From: Microbacterium arborescens | GTDB taxonomy: Bacteria > Actinomycetota > Actinomycetes > Actinomycetales > Microbacteriaceae | Direction of reading: 5' to 3' | Assembly: GCA_003339645.1 (NCBI GenBank) | Contig: QNUV01000021.1 | Location: 868,001 to 932,000, forward strand | DNA: 64,000 nt | Shown here: positions 18,862 through 27,206 of the stretch, in pieces | Numbering within the stretch: position 1 is the first letter of the stretch | How the letters are laid out: each line of letters begins with the position of its first letter | Notes under the pieces: generated by a model | The model's input: only the letters and a program-made list of their open reading frames with translations | What the model was told of the DNA's origin: nothing | Database searches by the model: none | Translations under genes and position numbers: made by a program

Positions 18862-20610
18862 ATGAGTCCCACATCCGAGTACGAGTCGAACGCAGGGAGT
18901 GACGTGTCGGCAGAGCAACGTGTGCTGTCAGGACGCTACCGCATCGACGAGCCCATCGGGCGCGGCGGAATGGCGAGCGTGTTTCGGGGATACGACGTGA
19001 CCCTCGGGCGCGACGTGGCCATCAAGGTGCTCAAGCGCGAGCTGGCGGACGACCCCGGTTTCCGCATGCGGTTCCGTCTGGAGGCCCAGGCGGCATCGCG
19101 GATGGCCCACCCGTCGATCGTGCGCGTGTTCGACGCCGGGGAGGATACCGAGATCGACCCAGACGGCAGCGAGCACTCCGTGCCGTACATCGTCATGGAG
19201 CTCGTGACGGGCCGCCTGCTCAAGGACATGGTCGAAGCCGGACCGCTCTCCGAGGAGGACGCCGTGCGCTACGTCGACGGCATCCTCGAGGCCCTCGAGT
19301 ACTCGCACCGCGCCGGGGTCGTGCACCGCGACATCAAGCCCGGGAACGTCATGATCACCGACGCCGGGAACGTCAAGGTGATGGACTTCGGCATCGCCCG
19401 TGCAGTTTCGGACTCGTCGTCCACGGTTGCCGAGACGACCGCGATCATCGGCACGGCCGCCTACTTCTCCCCCGAGCAGGCCAAGGGCGAGCCCGTCGAC
19501 GCGCGCGCCGACCTCTACTCGACGGGTGTCGTGCTCTACGAGCTGCTCACCGGCCGCGCGCCCTTCCGGGGCGAGACGCCGGTGGCGGTCGCCTACCAGC
19601 ACGTCAGCGAGGCGCCGCTGCCGCCGTCGGAGATCGTCGACGAGGTACCGCGGGCGCTCGATGCGGTCGTGCTGCGTGCCCTCGCGAAGAGTCCGTTCCA
19701 GCGATTCCAGGACGCCACGGAGTTCCGGGCCGCGCTCGACCAGGCGGTCGGCGGCAAGCAGCCGACGAAGCGTCAGATGGGCGCTCTTGCGAGCGAGCTG
19801 TACGGACCGGATCCGCGTCACGCGGCCGAGACGGCGCGGTCGCTGCGTCAGCTCAGCACCGACAACACCATGCGCCGTACGCAGTCCGGCCCGCCCGTGA
19901 GCTGGATCTGGGCCGGCGTTGCAGTACTGGCGGCGCTGCTGATCGCGGTGCTCATCTGGGTGCTCGCCTTCCGCGACACCGGGACGACCGTTCCCAGCAC
20001 CTCGCGCACCGTCCCCGAGGTCTCCGGGAAGTCCTGGGACCTCGCGGAGAACCTGATCGAAGAGGCGGAGCTCGATCCCGTCCGCTCCGACCGCAGCGAC
20101 GACGCGGTGCCGGCAGGCGACGTCATCGGCACCGAACCGGCCGCGGGTATCACCCTGTCCCCCGGACAGCGCGTCACCGTCTACGTCTCGACCGGCCAGG
20201 AGATGGCCACCGTCCCGACGCTGCAGAACCTCTCACGCACCGAAGCGACCGAGGCGCTGCAGCGCGCCGGACTGCAACTGGGAACCGTGCGATCCCGCAA
20301 CGATCCGACCCTGCCCGCCGGCACGGTCATCGAGGCCTCCGCTCCCGAGGGCTCAGCGCTCGCGATGGGATCGTCGGTGAACCTCGTGGTCGCGAGCGGC
20401 ACCGTGACCCTGGTCGACCTCACCGGGTACACCGTCGAGGCAGCCGAGCGCGAGCTCCAGCAGGAGTCGCGTCAGCTGATCCCCGAGGTGGTCGAGGATC
20501 CGGGCTGTGCCGCGGATGCCGGCGGACGCACGGTCTCGTCGCAGTCGCTTGCGCCGGGCGAGGTGCCGATCGGATCGACGGTCACCCTCCGGGTCTGCAC
20601 CGGCAGCTGA
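18862..20610 (+). CDS. pknB: Ser/Thr protein kinase with three PASTA repeats
   Basis: A 582-residue transmembrane kinase. Cytoplasmic domain: GRGGMASVFRG loop, Lys55, HRD at 155-157, DFG at 175-177, and an activation loop rich in Ser/Thr (SDSSSTVAETTAIIGT) that can autophosphorylate. A membrane helix is at about 346-370. Three extracytoplasmic PASTA repeats follow (about 380-445, 446-513 and 514-582), each about 65 residues; PASTA domains sense muropeptides or lipid II. It lies 12 bases after the preceding kinase and ends the cluster. The fourth repeat found in some PknB proteins is absent. Confidence 0.94.
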   Translation: MSPTSEYESNAGSDVSAEQRVLSGRYRIDEPIGRGGMASVFRGYDVTLGRDVAIKVLKRELADDPGFRMRFRLEAQAASRMAHPSIVRVFDAGEDTEIDPDGSEHSVPYIVMELVTGRLLKDMVEAGPLSEEDAVRYVDGILEALEYSHRAGVVHRDIKPGNVMITDAGNVKVMDFGIARAVSDSSSTVAETTAIIGTAAYFSPEQAKGEPVDARADLYSTGVVLYELLTGRAPFRGETPVAVAYQHVSEAPLPPSEIVDEVPRALDAVVLRALAKSPFQRFQDATEFRAALDQAVGGKQPTKRQMGALASELYGPDPRHAAETARSLRQLSTDNTMRRTQSGPPVSWIWAGVAVLAALLIAVLIWVLAFRDTGTTVPSTSRTVPEVSGKSWDLAENLIEEAELDPVRSDRSDDAVPAGDVIGTEPAAGITLSPGQRVTVYVSTGQEMATVPTLQNLSRTEATEALQRAGLQLGTVRSRNDPTLPAGTVIEASAPEGSALAMGSSVNLVVASGTVTLVDLTGYTVEAAERELQQESRQLIPEVVEDPGCAADAGGRTVSSQSLAPGEVPIGSTVTLRVCTGS

Positions 20611-20628
20611 GAGCAGCGCCTCGTCCGA

Positions 20629-21270
20629 TCAGGCAGCGCCGACATCCCGTCGATGCGGATGCAGCCGGGCGCCACGCTCCCGCGCGGTGATCAGCCCGAG
20701 CGAGCCCAGCCAGTTTCCCAGCATCCGGTATCCGCCCTGAGTCAGCACGGACTCAGGGTGGAACTGGACGCCGACGATGGGTGCGACTCGGTGGGCGATC
20801 GCCATGACGGTGCCGCCCGGGGCCAGCGCGGTCACCCGCAGCTCGGCCGGCAGCGTCGCTGGGTCGACGGCGAGGGAGTGGTACCTGCCCGCCGTGAAGG
20901 TGTCGGGCAGTCCGTCGAAGAGGAACGACCCGTCGTGCCGCACGTCCGAGGTCATCCCGTGCATGAGCTCCGGCGCCTCGCCCACGGTGGCACCGAAGGC
21001 GACGGCGATCGCCTGATGACCGAGACACACCCCGAGCATGGGAACCGCGGATGCCGCGGCCGCCCGTACGACGGCGATCGATGCACCCGCGTCCTCGGGA
21101 GTCCCGGGCCCGGGCGACACGAGGACGCCGTCGTAGCCTGTCAGGACGCGTGAGGGGTCGAGGACGGCATCCGACTCCACCATCTCGGTCTCGGCGCCGA
21201 GTTCACGCAGATAGCCGACGAGTGTGTGGATGAAGCTGTCGTGATTGTCGATCACGAGGACGGCGGTCAC
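20629..21270 (-). CDS. pabA: Glutamine amidotransferase subunit of anthranilate or aminodeoxychorismate synthase
   Basis: A 213-residue class I glutamine amidotransferase. It supplies ammonia from glutamine to a chorismate-utilising partner for tryptophan or folate. Motifs: VIDNHDSFIHTLVGYL at the N-terminus, oxyanion SPGPGTP, nucleophile in LGVCLGHQAIA, and the C-terminal VQFHPES with the catalytic His and Glu. GTG 21270 gives the usual start; the open frame further upstream lacks family similarity. No TrpE/PabB partner is in the window, as at the syntenic trpG locus of mycobacteria. It overlaps the preceding small membrane-protein gene by four bases. Confidence 0.9.
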   Translation of the reverse strand: MTAVLVIDNHDSFIHTLVGYLRELGAETEMVESDAVLDPSRVLTGYDGVLVSPGPGTPEDAGASIAVVRAAAASAVPMLGVCLGHQAIAVAFGATVGEAPELMHGMTSDVRHDGSFLFDGLPDTFTAGRYHSLAVDPATLPAELRVTALAPGGTVMAIAHRVAPIVGVQFHPESVLTQGGYRMLGNWLGSLGLITARERGARLHPHRRDVGAA

Positions 21271-21425
21271 CCTACCGTCGACTCCTCGCCGGGGGCGAAG
21301 AACGGCGCGACGGCGGGGAACACCCAGAAGAAGAGTGCGTAGACGGCCGCGGCCGCGAGGATGAGCAGGAAGACCACCCGGAGCCACCACGGCCCGGGGA
21401 GAACTCGCCACAGCGCTCCGTACAT
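21267..21425 (-). CDS. Small membrane protein between sortase and pabA
   Basis: A 52-residue protein (MYGALWRVLPGPWW start) with one hydrophobic segment at about 15-44. Its ATG shares one base with the sortase stop (TGATG) and its stop overlaps the pabA GTG, so it sits inside a tightly coupled set. It may be a small partner of the sortase, but I do not recognise a family. Confidence 0.65.
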   Translation of the reverse strand: MYGALWRVLPGPWWLRVVFLLILAAAAVYALFFWVFPAVAPFFAPGEESTVG

Positions 21426-22201
21426 CAGGCGGAGACTCCCTCTGTCAGCGACGCCGGCGGTCCCGCCGAGGTCGGGGTGAACTCTTCGAAGACCGCATAC
21501 GAGATGATGCGCTCGAGCATGTTGAGCTTCGGCGCGCAGCTCGTGAGGGTGAGGTACTTGCCGTTGGCGCTGACATCCACCTGCTGCGGAACCGGGTTGA
21601 GCACCTCGATGGCGGTGTCCTGCACGTACTCGACGTTCCGGAAGCGGTAGGTGTACCAGCCGTCCTGGGTCTGAATGACGATCGCGTCGCCGACGACGAG
21701 CCGGTCGACCGGGTCGAAGGGCGCACCGGAAGTCCAGCGGTGTGCGGCGACCGCCATGTTGCCGTCGGCGCCCGGCATCGCCGATCCCTCGTAGTGACCG
21801 ATGCGCCCCTGGTCGAGGATCGCCTTCTTGCCCGTGCCGTTGGCGATCGTGAACTGCCAGTCGGAACCGAAGCGCGGGACATACATGATGCCGAACTCGG
21901 CGCCCGGTTCGGGCTCGGCCATCACGGGAATCGCCGCAGGGTCTGCCGGCCCGGACTCTCCGGTGGGCGTCGGAGCCTCTTGCGCCTGCGTCTGCCACTG
22001 CTGCGCCAGCGCGGCGGCCTCGGCTTGCTTCTGCGATCCGATGATCATGTCGCCGAACCACATCTGCCAGCTCACGAAGAGCAGCATCACGACACCGGCG
22101 GTGAGGAGGAGCTCGCCGAACACGCTGATCACACTCGCGCGTCGCCGCGGACGCACCTGCGACCGACGTGAGCGTCGGGTCGGCGTACGGGTGCTCTGCA
22201 C
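21425..22201 (-). CDS. Class E sortase
   Basis: A 258-residue membrane-bound transpeptidase that joins secreted proteins to the cell wall after cutting an LAXTG-type signal. Basic N-terminus, membrane helix at about 26-48, a Pro/Ala linker, then the sortase barrel: His154 in AAHRWT, Cys222 in LTSCAPK and Arg231 in LERI form the catalytic set. GTG 22201 has no ribosome binding site, but TAAACT lies eight bases upstream on the minus strand (22215-22210), which suggests leaderless transcription. A fitting substrate ending in LAVTG is encoded at 58927-62601. Confidence 0.9.
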   Translation of the reverse strand: MQSTRTPTRRSRRSQVRPRRRASVISVFGELLLTAGVVMLLFVSWQMWFGDMIIGSQKQAEAAALAQQWQTQAQEAPTPTGESGPADPAAIPVMAEPEPGAEFGIMYVPRFGSDWQFTIANGTGKKAILDQGRIGHYEGSAMPGADGNMAVAAHRWTSGAPFDPVDRLVVGDAIVIQTQDGWYTYRFRNVEYVQDTAIEVLNPVPQQVDVSANGKYLTLTSCAPKLNMLERIISYAVFEEFTPTSAGPPASLTEGVSA

Positions 22202-22212
22202 AGTCGCAGAGT

Positions 22213-22632
22213 TTATCCCTCGGCCCTGGAAGATCTCACTGTGGCGACGAGCCCACGGACCGAACCGGGCGTCGGCACGTCGATCCAGAGCCGGATGCTG
22301 CCGGTTCTGGCACCTGCGCCGTTCACGACGGCGGCTCCTCCGAGGTCATCGAGCAGCGGATGCATTTCGGCCGCGATCGACTGCGGCAGGTATCCGACGC
22401 CACGGCCGTTCGAGAAGGCGGCGACGTTGCCGCTGCCCCGAGATGCGTCCACCTCGGTACGCAGGACATAGGCACGCGGATGACGGCTCTGTCGCTCGCG
22501 GTCGTTGACCAGATAGTGGGTACGTTCCAGTCTCACCGCCCGCGACGGCAGTTGCCGAAGATCCGGCAGGTCATCGTGCCGGCTGACGCGACCGGTTACT
22601 GCGTGGACGATCTGTTCCCACCATGCGGGCAT
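22213..22632 (-). CDS. Conserved-looking hypothetical protein
   Basis: A 139-residue soluble protein preceded by GAGAGGGG seven bases from its ATG. It has no signal peptide or membrane helix. A central segment with VLRTEVDAS, GYLPQSIAAEMHPLLDDLGGAAVV and a C-terminal RLWIDVP reads like a folded alpha/beta domain, and codon use is like that of its neighbours. It ends 11 bases before the sortase start, so it may lead that operon. I cannot name a family with confidence; a HIRAN-like fold is only a guess. Confidence 0.6.
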   Translation of the reverse strand: MPAWWEQIVHAVTGRVSRHDDLPDLRQLPSRAVRLERTHYLVNDRERQSRHPRAYVLRTEVDASRGSGNVAAFSNGRGVGYLPQSIAAEMHPLLDDLGGAAVVNGAGARTGSIRLWIDVPTPGSVRGLVATVRSSRAEG

Positions 22633-22747
22633 ATCGGCCCCTCTCGATTCGGCATGCCGTCACCGAGGCGGAGCACTCCCCTACTTTCTCACGGCGGGCC
22701 TGTAGGAGTCCTGACGGGTGAGCCCGGGCGCTTCGAGGTCCGACGGC

Positions 22748-22753
22748 TAGGAT
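22748..22753 (+). promoter_or_regulatory. Leaderless -10 element of crgA
   Basis: TAGGAT ends six bases before the crgA ATG at 22760 and no ribosome binding site is present. Transcription would start at or next to the A of the start codon. No clear -35 hexamer is visible. Confidence 0.6.
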
Positions 22754-22759
22754 TCTCCC

Positions 22760-22999
22760 ATGGCATCTTCGAGCGACCACGACGACCCGACCGTGGAGCG
22801 ACGCCCCGCAGATGACGCACCTAACCCGGTCTGGTTCAAGCCGATCATGCTGGGACTGATGCTCATCGGACTCGTGTGGGTGCTCGTCTTCTACCTGAGC
22901 AACTCCACCCTTCCCGTTCCCGGCATCGGCGGCTGGAACCTGGTGATCGGTTTCGGAATCGCCTTCGTGGGCTTCCTCATGACCACGCGGTGGCGCTGA
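22760..22999 (+). CDS. crgA: Cell division protein CrgA
   Basis: A 79-residue protein with a charged cytoplasmic N-terminus and two membrane helices (about 27-48 and 57-74), the last ending in TTRWR. CrgA is an actinobacterial FtsZ-associated divisome factor that helps recruit FtsI/PBPs. The motif NPVWFKPIMLGLMLIGLVWVL is typical of the family. It lies close to the pknB/rodA cluster, as in mycobacteria. Confidence 0.92.
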   Translation: MASSSDHDDPTVERRPADDAPNPVWFKPIMLGLMLIGLVWVLVFYLSNSTLPVPGIGGWNLVIGFGIAFVGFLMTTRWR

Positions 23000-23018
23000 C
23001 CAGTTCTCCACATCGGGT

Positions 23019-23038
23019 GAATCACACCGGTGTGATTC
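23019..23038. repeat. 20-bp perfect palindrome after crgA
   Basis: GAATCACACCGGTGTGATTC reads identically on both strands. It lies between the convergent crgA and rhomboid genes. As RNA it could form an 8-bp stem with a CCGG loop, but it lacks a T-tract, so a protein-binding site is as likely as a terminator. Confidence 0.6.
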
Positions 23039-23060
23039 CATCCCCACCTGGGGATAGACC

Positions 23061-23069
23061 TGTGGATAA
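23061..23069 (-). promoter_or_regulatory. Perfect DnaA box outside the origin
   Basis: TGTGGATAA is the exact complement of the consensus TTATCCACA. It stands 23 bases after the 20-bp palindrome and seven bases from the rhomboid stop, about 14 kb from oriC. Confidence 0.55.
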
Positions 23070-23075
23070 CTTTCG

Positions 23076-23975
23076 TCAGTACAGCGCGAGCGGCACGGCG
23101 AGCAGGGCGACCAAGGCCGCCGCGGTGGCGCCGAGCAACCAGATCTGGAGCTTCCGGCGCCGGATCGTCCGGGTGCGCGCGTAGATCAGTCCGACCAGAG
23201 CGCCCGCGGCCAGTCCGCCCACATGCGCCTGCCACGAGATCTGGACGCCGCCCCCGCCGCCGAGCCCGCTCGTGAGCAGGGGCAGGAACGTGATGACGAG
23301 GTTGATCCCGAGGACGACGGCGATGCCTGTGATGTTCGCGCCGATGTGACGGCCGATCACGAGCAAGGCGCCGAAGAGCCCGAAGATCGCGCCCGATGCT
23401 CCGACGACCGCGGACGTGAAGCCGAGCAGGACGACCGCGACGGATCCCCCGAGGCCACTGAGCACGTAGAGCCACAGGAAACGACTGCGTCCGAGCATCG
23501 GTTCGAGGCTGCGCCCCAGCATCCACAGCGCGAGCATGTTCAGCCCGACGTGCCAGAAGCCGCTGTGCACGAACAGCACCGTGAACAGCCGCCATGGCTG
23601 GAAGGTCCCGCTGAACTGCGGGTAGAGCAGCGGCGGGTACAGCGCCAGAAGCGACTGCACCGCCGCGCCCGCGCCGGGAATGAGTCCCACGACGAAGGCG
23701 AAGAACGTCACGCCGATTATCCCGTACGTGACCAACGGCCGGGAATCGTCGGAGCGCACCGCACGCAGGATGCGCGGTGCACGGCGGGGACGCGGCGCGC
23801 CCGAGCTCTTCTGCTGATCACGCAGACATTCGGGGCAGATCACACCGACGGGCATCTGCGTCTGGCATTCCGCGCAGATGGTGCGCAGGCACCGCTGGCA
23901 GAGCACGAAGCTCTGTCGATCGGGATGCCGGTAACAGAAGTTGTCGGGGTTGCTCCGCAGCTCGGACGCGCTCAC
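23076..23975 (-). CDS. Rhomboid-family intramembrane serine protease with N-terminal zinc-binding region
   Basis: A 299-residue protein. The first 50 residues hold seven Cys and a His (Cys14, 26, 29, 34, 37, 47, 50), a B-box-like zinc-binding segment common in actinobacterial rhomboids. At least six membrane helices follow. The catalytic dyad is Ser194 in GASGAIFG and His251 in AHVGG, and LFVHSGFWHVGLNM carries the conserved loop His and Asn. It cleaves membrane helices of unknown substrates. The cyclophilin gene ends eight bases before its start, so both are probably on one transcript. Confidence 0.92.
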   Translation of the reverse strand: MSASELRSNPDNFCYRHPDRQSFVLCQRCLRTICAECQTQMPVGVICPECLRDQQKSSGAPRPRRAPRILRAVRSDDSRPLVTYGIIGVTFFAFVVGLIPGAGAAVQSLLALYPPLLYPQFSGTFQPWRLFTVLFVHSGFWHVGLNMLALWMLGRSLEPMLGRSRFLWLYVLSGLGGSVAVVLLGFTSAVVGASGAIFGLFGALLVIGRHIGANITGIAVVLGINLVITFLPLLTSGLGGGGGVQISWQAHVGGLAAGALVGLIYARTRTIRRRKLQIWLLGATAAALVALLAVPLALY

Positions 23976-23983
23976 GTACCGCC

Positions 23984-24541
23984 TCAGACCGTGACGACGT
24001 CGATCGACGAGATGACCACCGGGTCGACCGGACGGTCCTGCGCGCCGGTCTTCACCGAGGCGATCGTGTCGACGACCTGACGCGACGCGTCGTCCGCGAC
24101 CTCGCCGAAGATGGTGTGCTTGCCCTGCAGCCAGGGGGTCGGGTCGGTGGTGATGAAGAACTGCGAGCCGTTCGTGCCCTCGGCCTTGCCGGTGATCGCG
24201 TTGCGGCGCAGTCCGGCGTTGGCCATGGCGAGGATGTAGGGCTTCTGGAAGTCCAGCTCGGGGCTGATCTCATCGTCGAAGTTGTAGCCGGGGCCGCCGA
24301 TGCCCTGGCCGAGCGGGTCGCCGCCCTGGATCATGAAGTTCGGGATGATGCGGTGGAAGATGACGTCGGTGTAGAGCGCGCCCTCGCCGGGCTTGCCCGT
24401 GGCGGGGTCGGTCCACTCCTGCGAACCGTCGGCGAGGCCGATGAAGTTCTTCACCGTACGGGGGGCCTGGTCGCCGAAAAGGTTGACGACGATGTCGCCG
24501 TGGTTGGTGTGGATCGTCGCTACTGCGGTGTGCTGAGGCAT
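23984..24541 (-). CDS. ppiA: Cyclophilin-type peptidyl-prolyl cis-trans isomerase
   Basis: A 185-residue cytoplasmic cyclophilin that speeds proline isomerisation in folding. Family motifs include FHRIIPNFMIQGGDP, GSQFFITT and HTIFGEV. ATG 24541 (MPQHTAVATIHTNHG) gives the length usual for related proteins; ATG 24550 is nearly as good. No signal peptide is present. Gene order ppiA then rhomboid is common near crgA in actinobacteria. Confidence 0.93.
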   Translation of the reverse strand: MPQHTAVATIHTNHGDIVVNLFGDQAPRTVKNFIGLADGSQEWTDPATGKPGEGALYTDVIFHRIIPNFMIQGGDPLGQGIGGPGYNFDDEISPELDFQKPYILAMANAGLRRNAITGKAEGTNGSQFFITTDPTPWLQGKHTIFGEVADDASRQVVDTIASVKTGAQDRPVDPVVISSIDVVTV

Positions 24542-24633
24542 GTGTGCCATTCTCGCACCTGTCAATGCCCTGCTGGCTGGAGCGCTCTCTGGCAAGATGA
24601 GGGAAAACGTCCCACGATGCAGGGAGGGCCCAC

Positions 24634-25212
24634 GTGAGCCTCAGCCGCAAGCGCAAGAAGCAACTCCGCAAGCTCCAGAAGCAGGCGAACACCCTGTGGG
24701 AGTCGCAGCAGGTCCTGATGGGAGAGGCCGCCAAAGTCGCACGCGACGCCGGCCACCAGCTGGGCAACTACAACCGCGAGCACGTCAAGCCCGCCGTTCA
24801 GAACACCTACGAGCAGTACGCGGCGCCGTACGTCGACAAGAGCGTCCGCGCCACCCGCAAGGTGTACAACGGCGCCCTCATCCCCGCCGCTGGTGCCGTC
24901 GTGGGCGGCGCCCTCTCGGTGTGGGATGCCGCGAACGACACGCGTGAGCGCCTCGCCCACGGCCGCGGCGTCGACCTCGACCTGACGTCGGTCAAGAAGA
25001 AGGCCGCCAAGTACGGCAAGAAGGCGACGAAGAAGTTCCAGTCGCGTGCCGCACTGCCCGAGCCGAAGAAGAAACGTGGCGCCGGTGGCGTCATCGCCCT
25101 GGTCCTCGGTGTCGCTGCCGCCGCCGGCGTGCTCTACGCCGCATGGCAGACGCTCCGCGCCGACGACGAGCTGTGGGTTGCCGACGACCCGCTGCGCGCT
25201 CCCGACGCCTGA
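24634..25212 (+). CDS. Lys-rich protein with C-terminal membrane anchor, function unknown
   Basis: A 192-residue protein starting at GTG 24634, six bases after AGGGAGG. The N-terminus is very basic (LSRKRKKQLRKLQKQ) and likely helical, a middle amphipathic region follows, then a Lys-rich stretch and a single membrane helix (about 151-172) with an acidic tail. A membrane-tethered nucleic-acid-binding or envelope role is conceivable but not shown. The deacylase gene follows after five bases. Confidence 0.75.
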   Translation: MSLSRKRKKQLRKLQKQANTLWESQQVLMGEAAKVARDAGHQLGNYNREHVKPAVQNTYEQYAAPYVDKSVRATRKVYNGALIPAAGAVVGGALSVWDAANDTRERLAHGRGVDLDLTSVKKKAAKYGKKATKKFQSRAALPEPKKKRGAGGVIALVLGVAAAAGVLYAAWQTLRADDELWVADDPLRAPDA

Positions 25213-25217
25213 ATCGG

Positions 25218-25703
25218 ATGACCGACGATCTCGAGCCCACGTCTCGGGTCCGCCTCGCTGCGGCCGAGCGTGGGCTCGATGTCGTCGTGCGACCGCGTCC
25301 GGACGCTTCCAGCCTCGATGAGGCCGCAGCGCTCCTCGGACTCGAGCCCGACGACATCGTGAAGACTCTCGTGGTCAAGCGCAGCGACGACACCTACCTG
25401 TTCGCGCTCGTCCCGGGCGACCGGGTGATCTCCTGGCCGAAGCTCCGGGCGCTCGTGGGAGTCAACAAGCTGCGCCTGCCCGAGCCTGAGCTCGCCCTGG
25501 CGGCCACCGGTTACGAACGCGGCACGATCGTGCCCATCGGCAGCACTCACGACTGGCCGGTCTTCGCCGATTCGTCCATCGCGGGCCGACGCATCGCGAT
25601 GGGTGCCGGCGCGCACGGGTACAGCCTGTTCGTCGACGCCGATGCTCTCATCGCCGCCTACGGCGCGACTGTGGCCGACATCACCGAGCAGCGTTCGCGC
25701 TGA
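25218..25703 (+). CDS. ybaK: YbaK/EbsC-type aminoacyl-tRNA deacylase
   Basis: A 161-residue editing-domain protein that hydrolyses misacylated tRNA such as Cys- or Ala-tRNA(Pro). The pattern DDIVKTLVVKRSDDTYLFALVPGD, with the key Lys, and the later GAHGYSLFVDADAL are typical of the YbaK/ProX fold. ATG 25218 lies five bases after the preceding gene; the longer frame to 25143 is a shadow of that gene. Its last 23 bases overlap the convergent MFS gene. Confidence 0.88.
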   Translation: MTDDLEPTSRVRLAAAERGLDVVVRPRPDASSLDEAAALLGLEPDDIVKTLVVKRSDDTYLFALVPGDRVISWPKLRALVGVNKLRLPEPELALAATGYERGTIVPIGSTHDWPVFADSSIAGRRIAMGAGAHGYSLFVDADALIAAYGATVADITEQRSR

Positions 25704-27141
25704 CTGTGTCGGATCGCCCCGCCGCAGGTCGCAGTCTCCCCGACAGTGCGAGCGCGAGTGCCGCGAGCGCGGCGGTCACGGCGAAGACGGTCGCGATCGC
25801 TGCGGGAAGGCTCTCGGCCGCGCCGGCCGCTGACGCGACGATCGCTCCGCCCACGCCCGCGATGACGGCGGTGGCGAGCGTCTGAGCCAGTTGCAGCGCA
25901 CTGCTGACCTGGCCCTGCTGTCCGTCGGGGGCCTGTTCCATCGTGTCCGTGGTCGACGCATTGAAGGCGATGCCCATGCCCAGTCCCCCGATGGCCCAGC
26001 CACCGATCGCGCACCACCCGGGGACCGCCTCCACCACAGCGGTGACGGCGATAGCGACTGTGCCGATGAGGAGAACAGCCGCTCCCCCGGCAACCGCGCG
26101 CGAACGGCGACCGTGATGGCGACGGTCCCACCGGGCCTGGAGCAGCGAACCGGCCACCCAGGTCAGGGCGCCCGCTGAGAGCGCCAGGCCCGCCGCTGCC
26201 GGAGTCTGCCCGCGCAGTTCCTGGAACGCGAGCGGGAGGAACGCCTCGCTGCCGAAGTAGGCGCCACTGAGGAGCAGGCGAACGATCACGCCGGCTCCGA
26301 GACCGGCGCGGGCGGACAGCGTTCCCTCCGGCGTCACCCGGCGGAACGCGACGAGCGCGACGCCGAGCCCCAGGATCGCACCGACCGCCATCAGCACGAG
26401 GTCTGCGAGCAGCAGAGCCTGGAGCAGCAGCGCCGTTCCGAGGGTGAGCAGGAGCGAGCTGGCGAGGGGCCCACGCCACCACCGCGCTCCACGGGCGGTC
26501 GTCTTCTGCGCGTGAGCCGGGCCGGCGTCCGCCACCCGGCGCAGTCGCGGGAGCGTGAGCGCCATGGCCGCGATGATCAACGGGACCATCGCGACGAACA
26601 CCCACCGCCAGCCCACGAGGTCGGCGGCTATCCCCGCCAGGAGCGGCCCGACGAGTGAGGGAATGGTCCACGCCGACGACAGCAACGCGAACATCTGCGC
26701 TCGGAGCGACTCCGGATATGCGCGCCCGATCGCGGTGTAGCTCGCAGCCATCACCGCCCCGACGCCGATTCCCTGGACCACCCGCCCGAGCAGGAAGAGC
26801 GACCATGAGCCCGAGACACCGGCGATCATGCACCCCGCGAGGAAGACCAGCATGCCGAGCGCCAGCGGACGCGCCGCTCCCCGCCGATCGGCCATGTGGC
26901 CCGCGGTCACGGTTCCCACGATGTTCGCGAGCATCAGCGCCGACAGCCCCCACCCGTAGGCGCCGAGCCCGTCGAGGTCGCGGGCGATCACGGGCAGCAC
27001 GGTCGCGACACCGAGCGACTCGAAAGCGACCATTCCCACGGAGAGCAGGATGCCCGCGGTGAGCCCGCGGTGGCGGGCATCGAAGACCCCGCTCCGCGCA
27101 GTGGACGACGGCGACGACGCGCTCCCCCGATGTTCCGGCAT
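25681..27141 (-). CDS. MFS drug-efflux-type transporter
   Basis: A 486-residue permease with 12-14 hydrophobic segments. Family signatures are GHMADRRGAARPLALG in the loop between helices two and three, and GRVVQGIGVGAVMAA (motif C/D region) of proton-coupled drug exporters. The substrate is unknown. It diverges from a TetR gene across a 65-base gap with a dyad, the standard arrangement for repressor-controlled efflux. Its 3' end overlaps the deacylase gene by 23 bases. Confidence 0.88.
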   Translation of the reverse strand: MPEHRGSASSPSSTARSGVFDARHRGLTAGILLSVGMVAFESLGVATVLPVIARDLDGLGAYGWGLSALMLANIVGTVTAGHMADRRGAARPLALGMLVFLAGCMIAGVSGSWSLFLLGRVVQGIGVGAVMAASYTAIGRAYPESLRAQMFALLSSAWTIPSLVGPLLAGIAADLVGWRWVFVAMVPLIIAAMALTLPRLRRVADAGPAHAQKTTARGARWWRGPLASSLLLTLGTALLLQALLLADLVLMAVGAILGLGVALVAFRRVTPEGTLSARAGLGAGVIVRLLLSGAYFGSEAFLPLAFQELRGQTPAAAGLALSAGALTWVAGSLLQARWDRRHHGRRSRAVAGGAAVLLIGTVAIAVTAVVEAVPGWCAIGGWAIGGLGMGIAFNASTTDTMEQAPDGQQGQVSSALQLAQTLATAVIAGVGGAIVASAAGAAESLPAAIATVFAVTAALAALALALSGRLRPAAGRSDTVSANAAR

Positions 27142-27172
27142 CTCTGAACCCCTCGACCGATTTATGTTTGAT

Positions 27173-27200
27173 GTTAGAACACAATATTAACGACTATCGT
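27173..27200 (+). promoter_or_regulatory. Candidate TetR operator and leaderless promoter
   Basis: GTTA (27173-27176) and TAAC (27188-27191) form a dyad around an A/T-rich centre between the divergent MFS and TetR genes. TATCGT (27195-27200) then lies six bases before GTG 27207, matching the leaderless -10 layout seen elsewhere in the window. Confidence 0.45.
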
Positions 27201-27206
27201 GGGACC

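Noticed and set aside
15769-18918. A 1049-codon minus-strand frame opposite pbpA and pknA
   Set aside because: It is the complement of two well-supported genes; composition is Arg/Gly/Val repeats typical of shadow frames.
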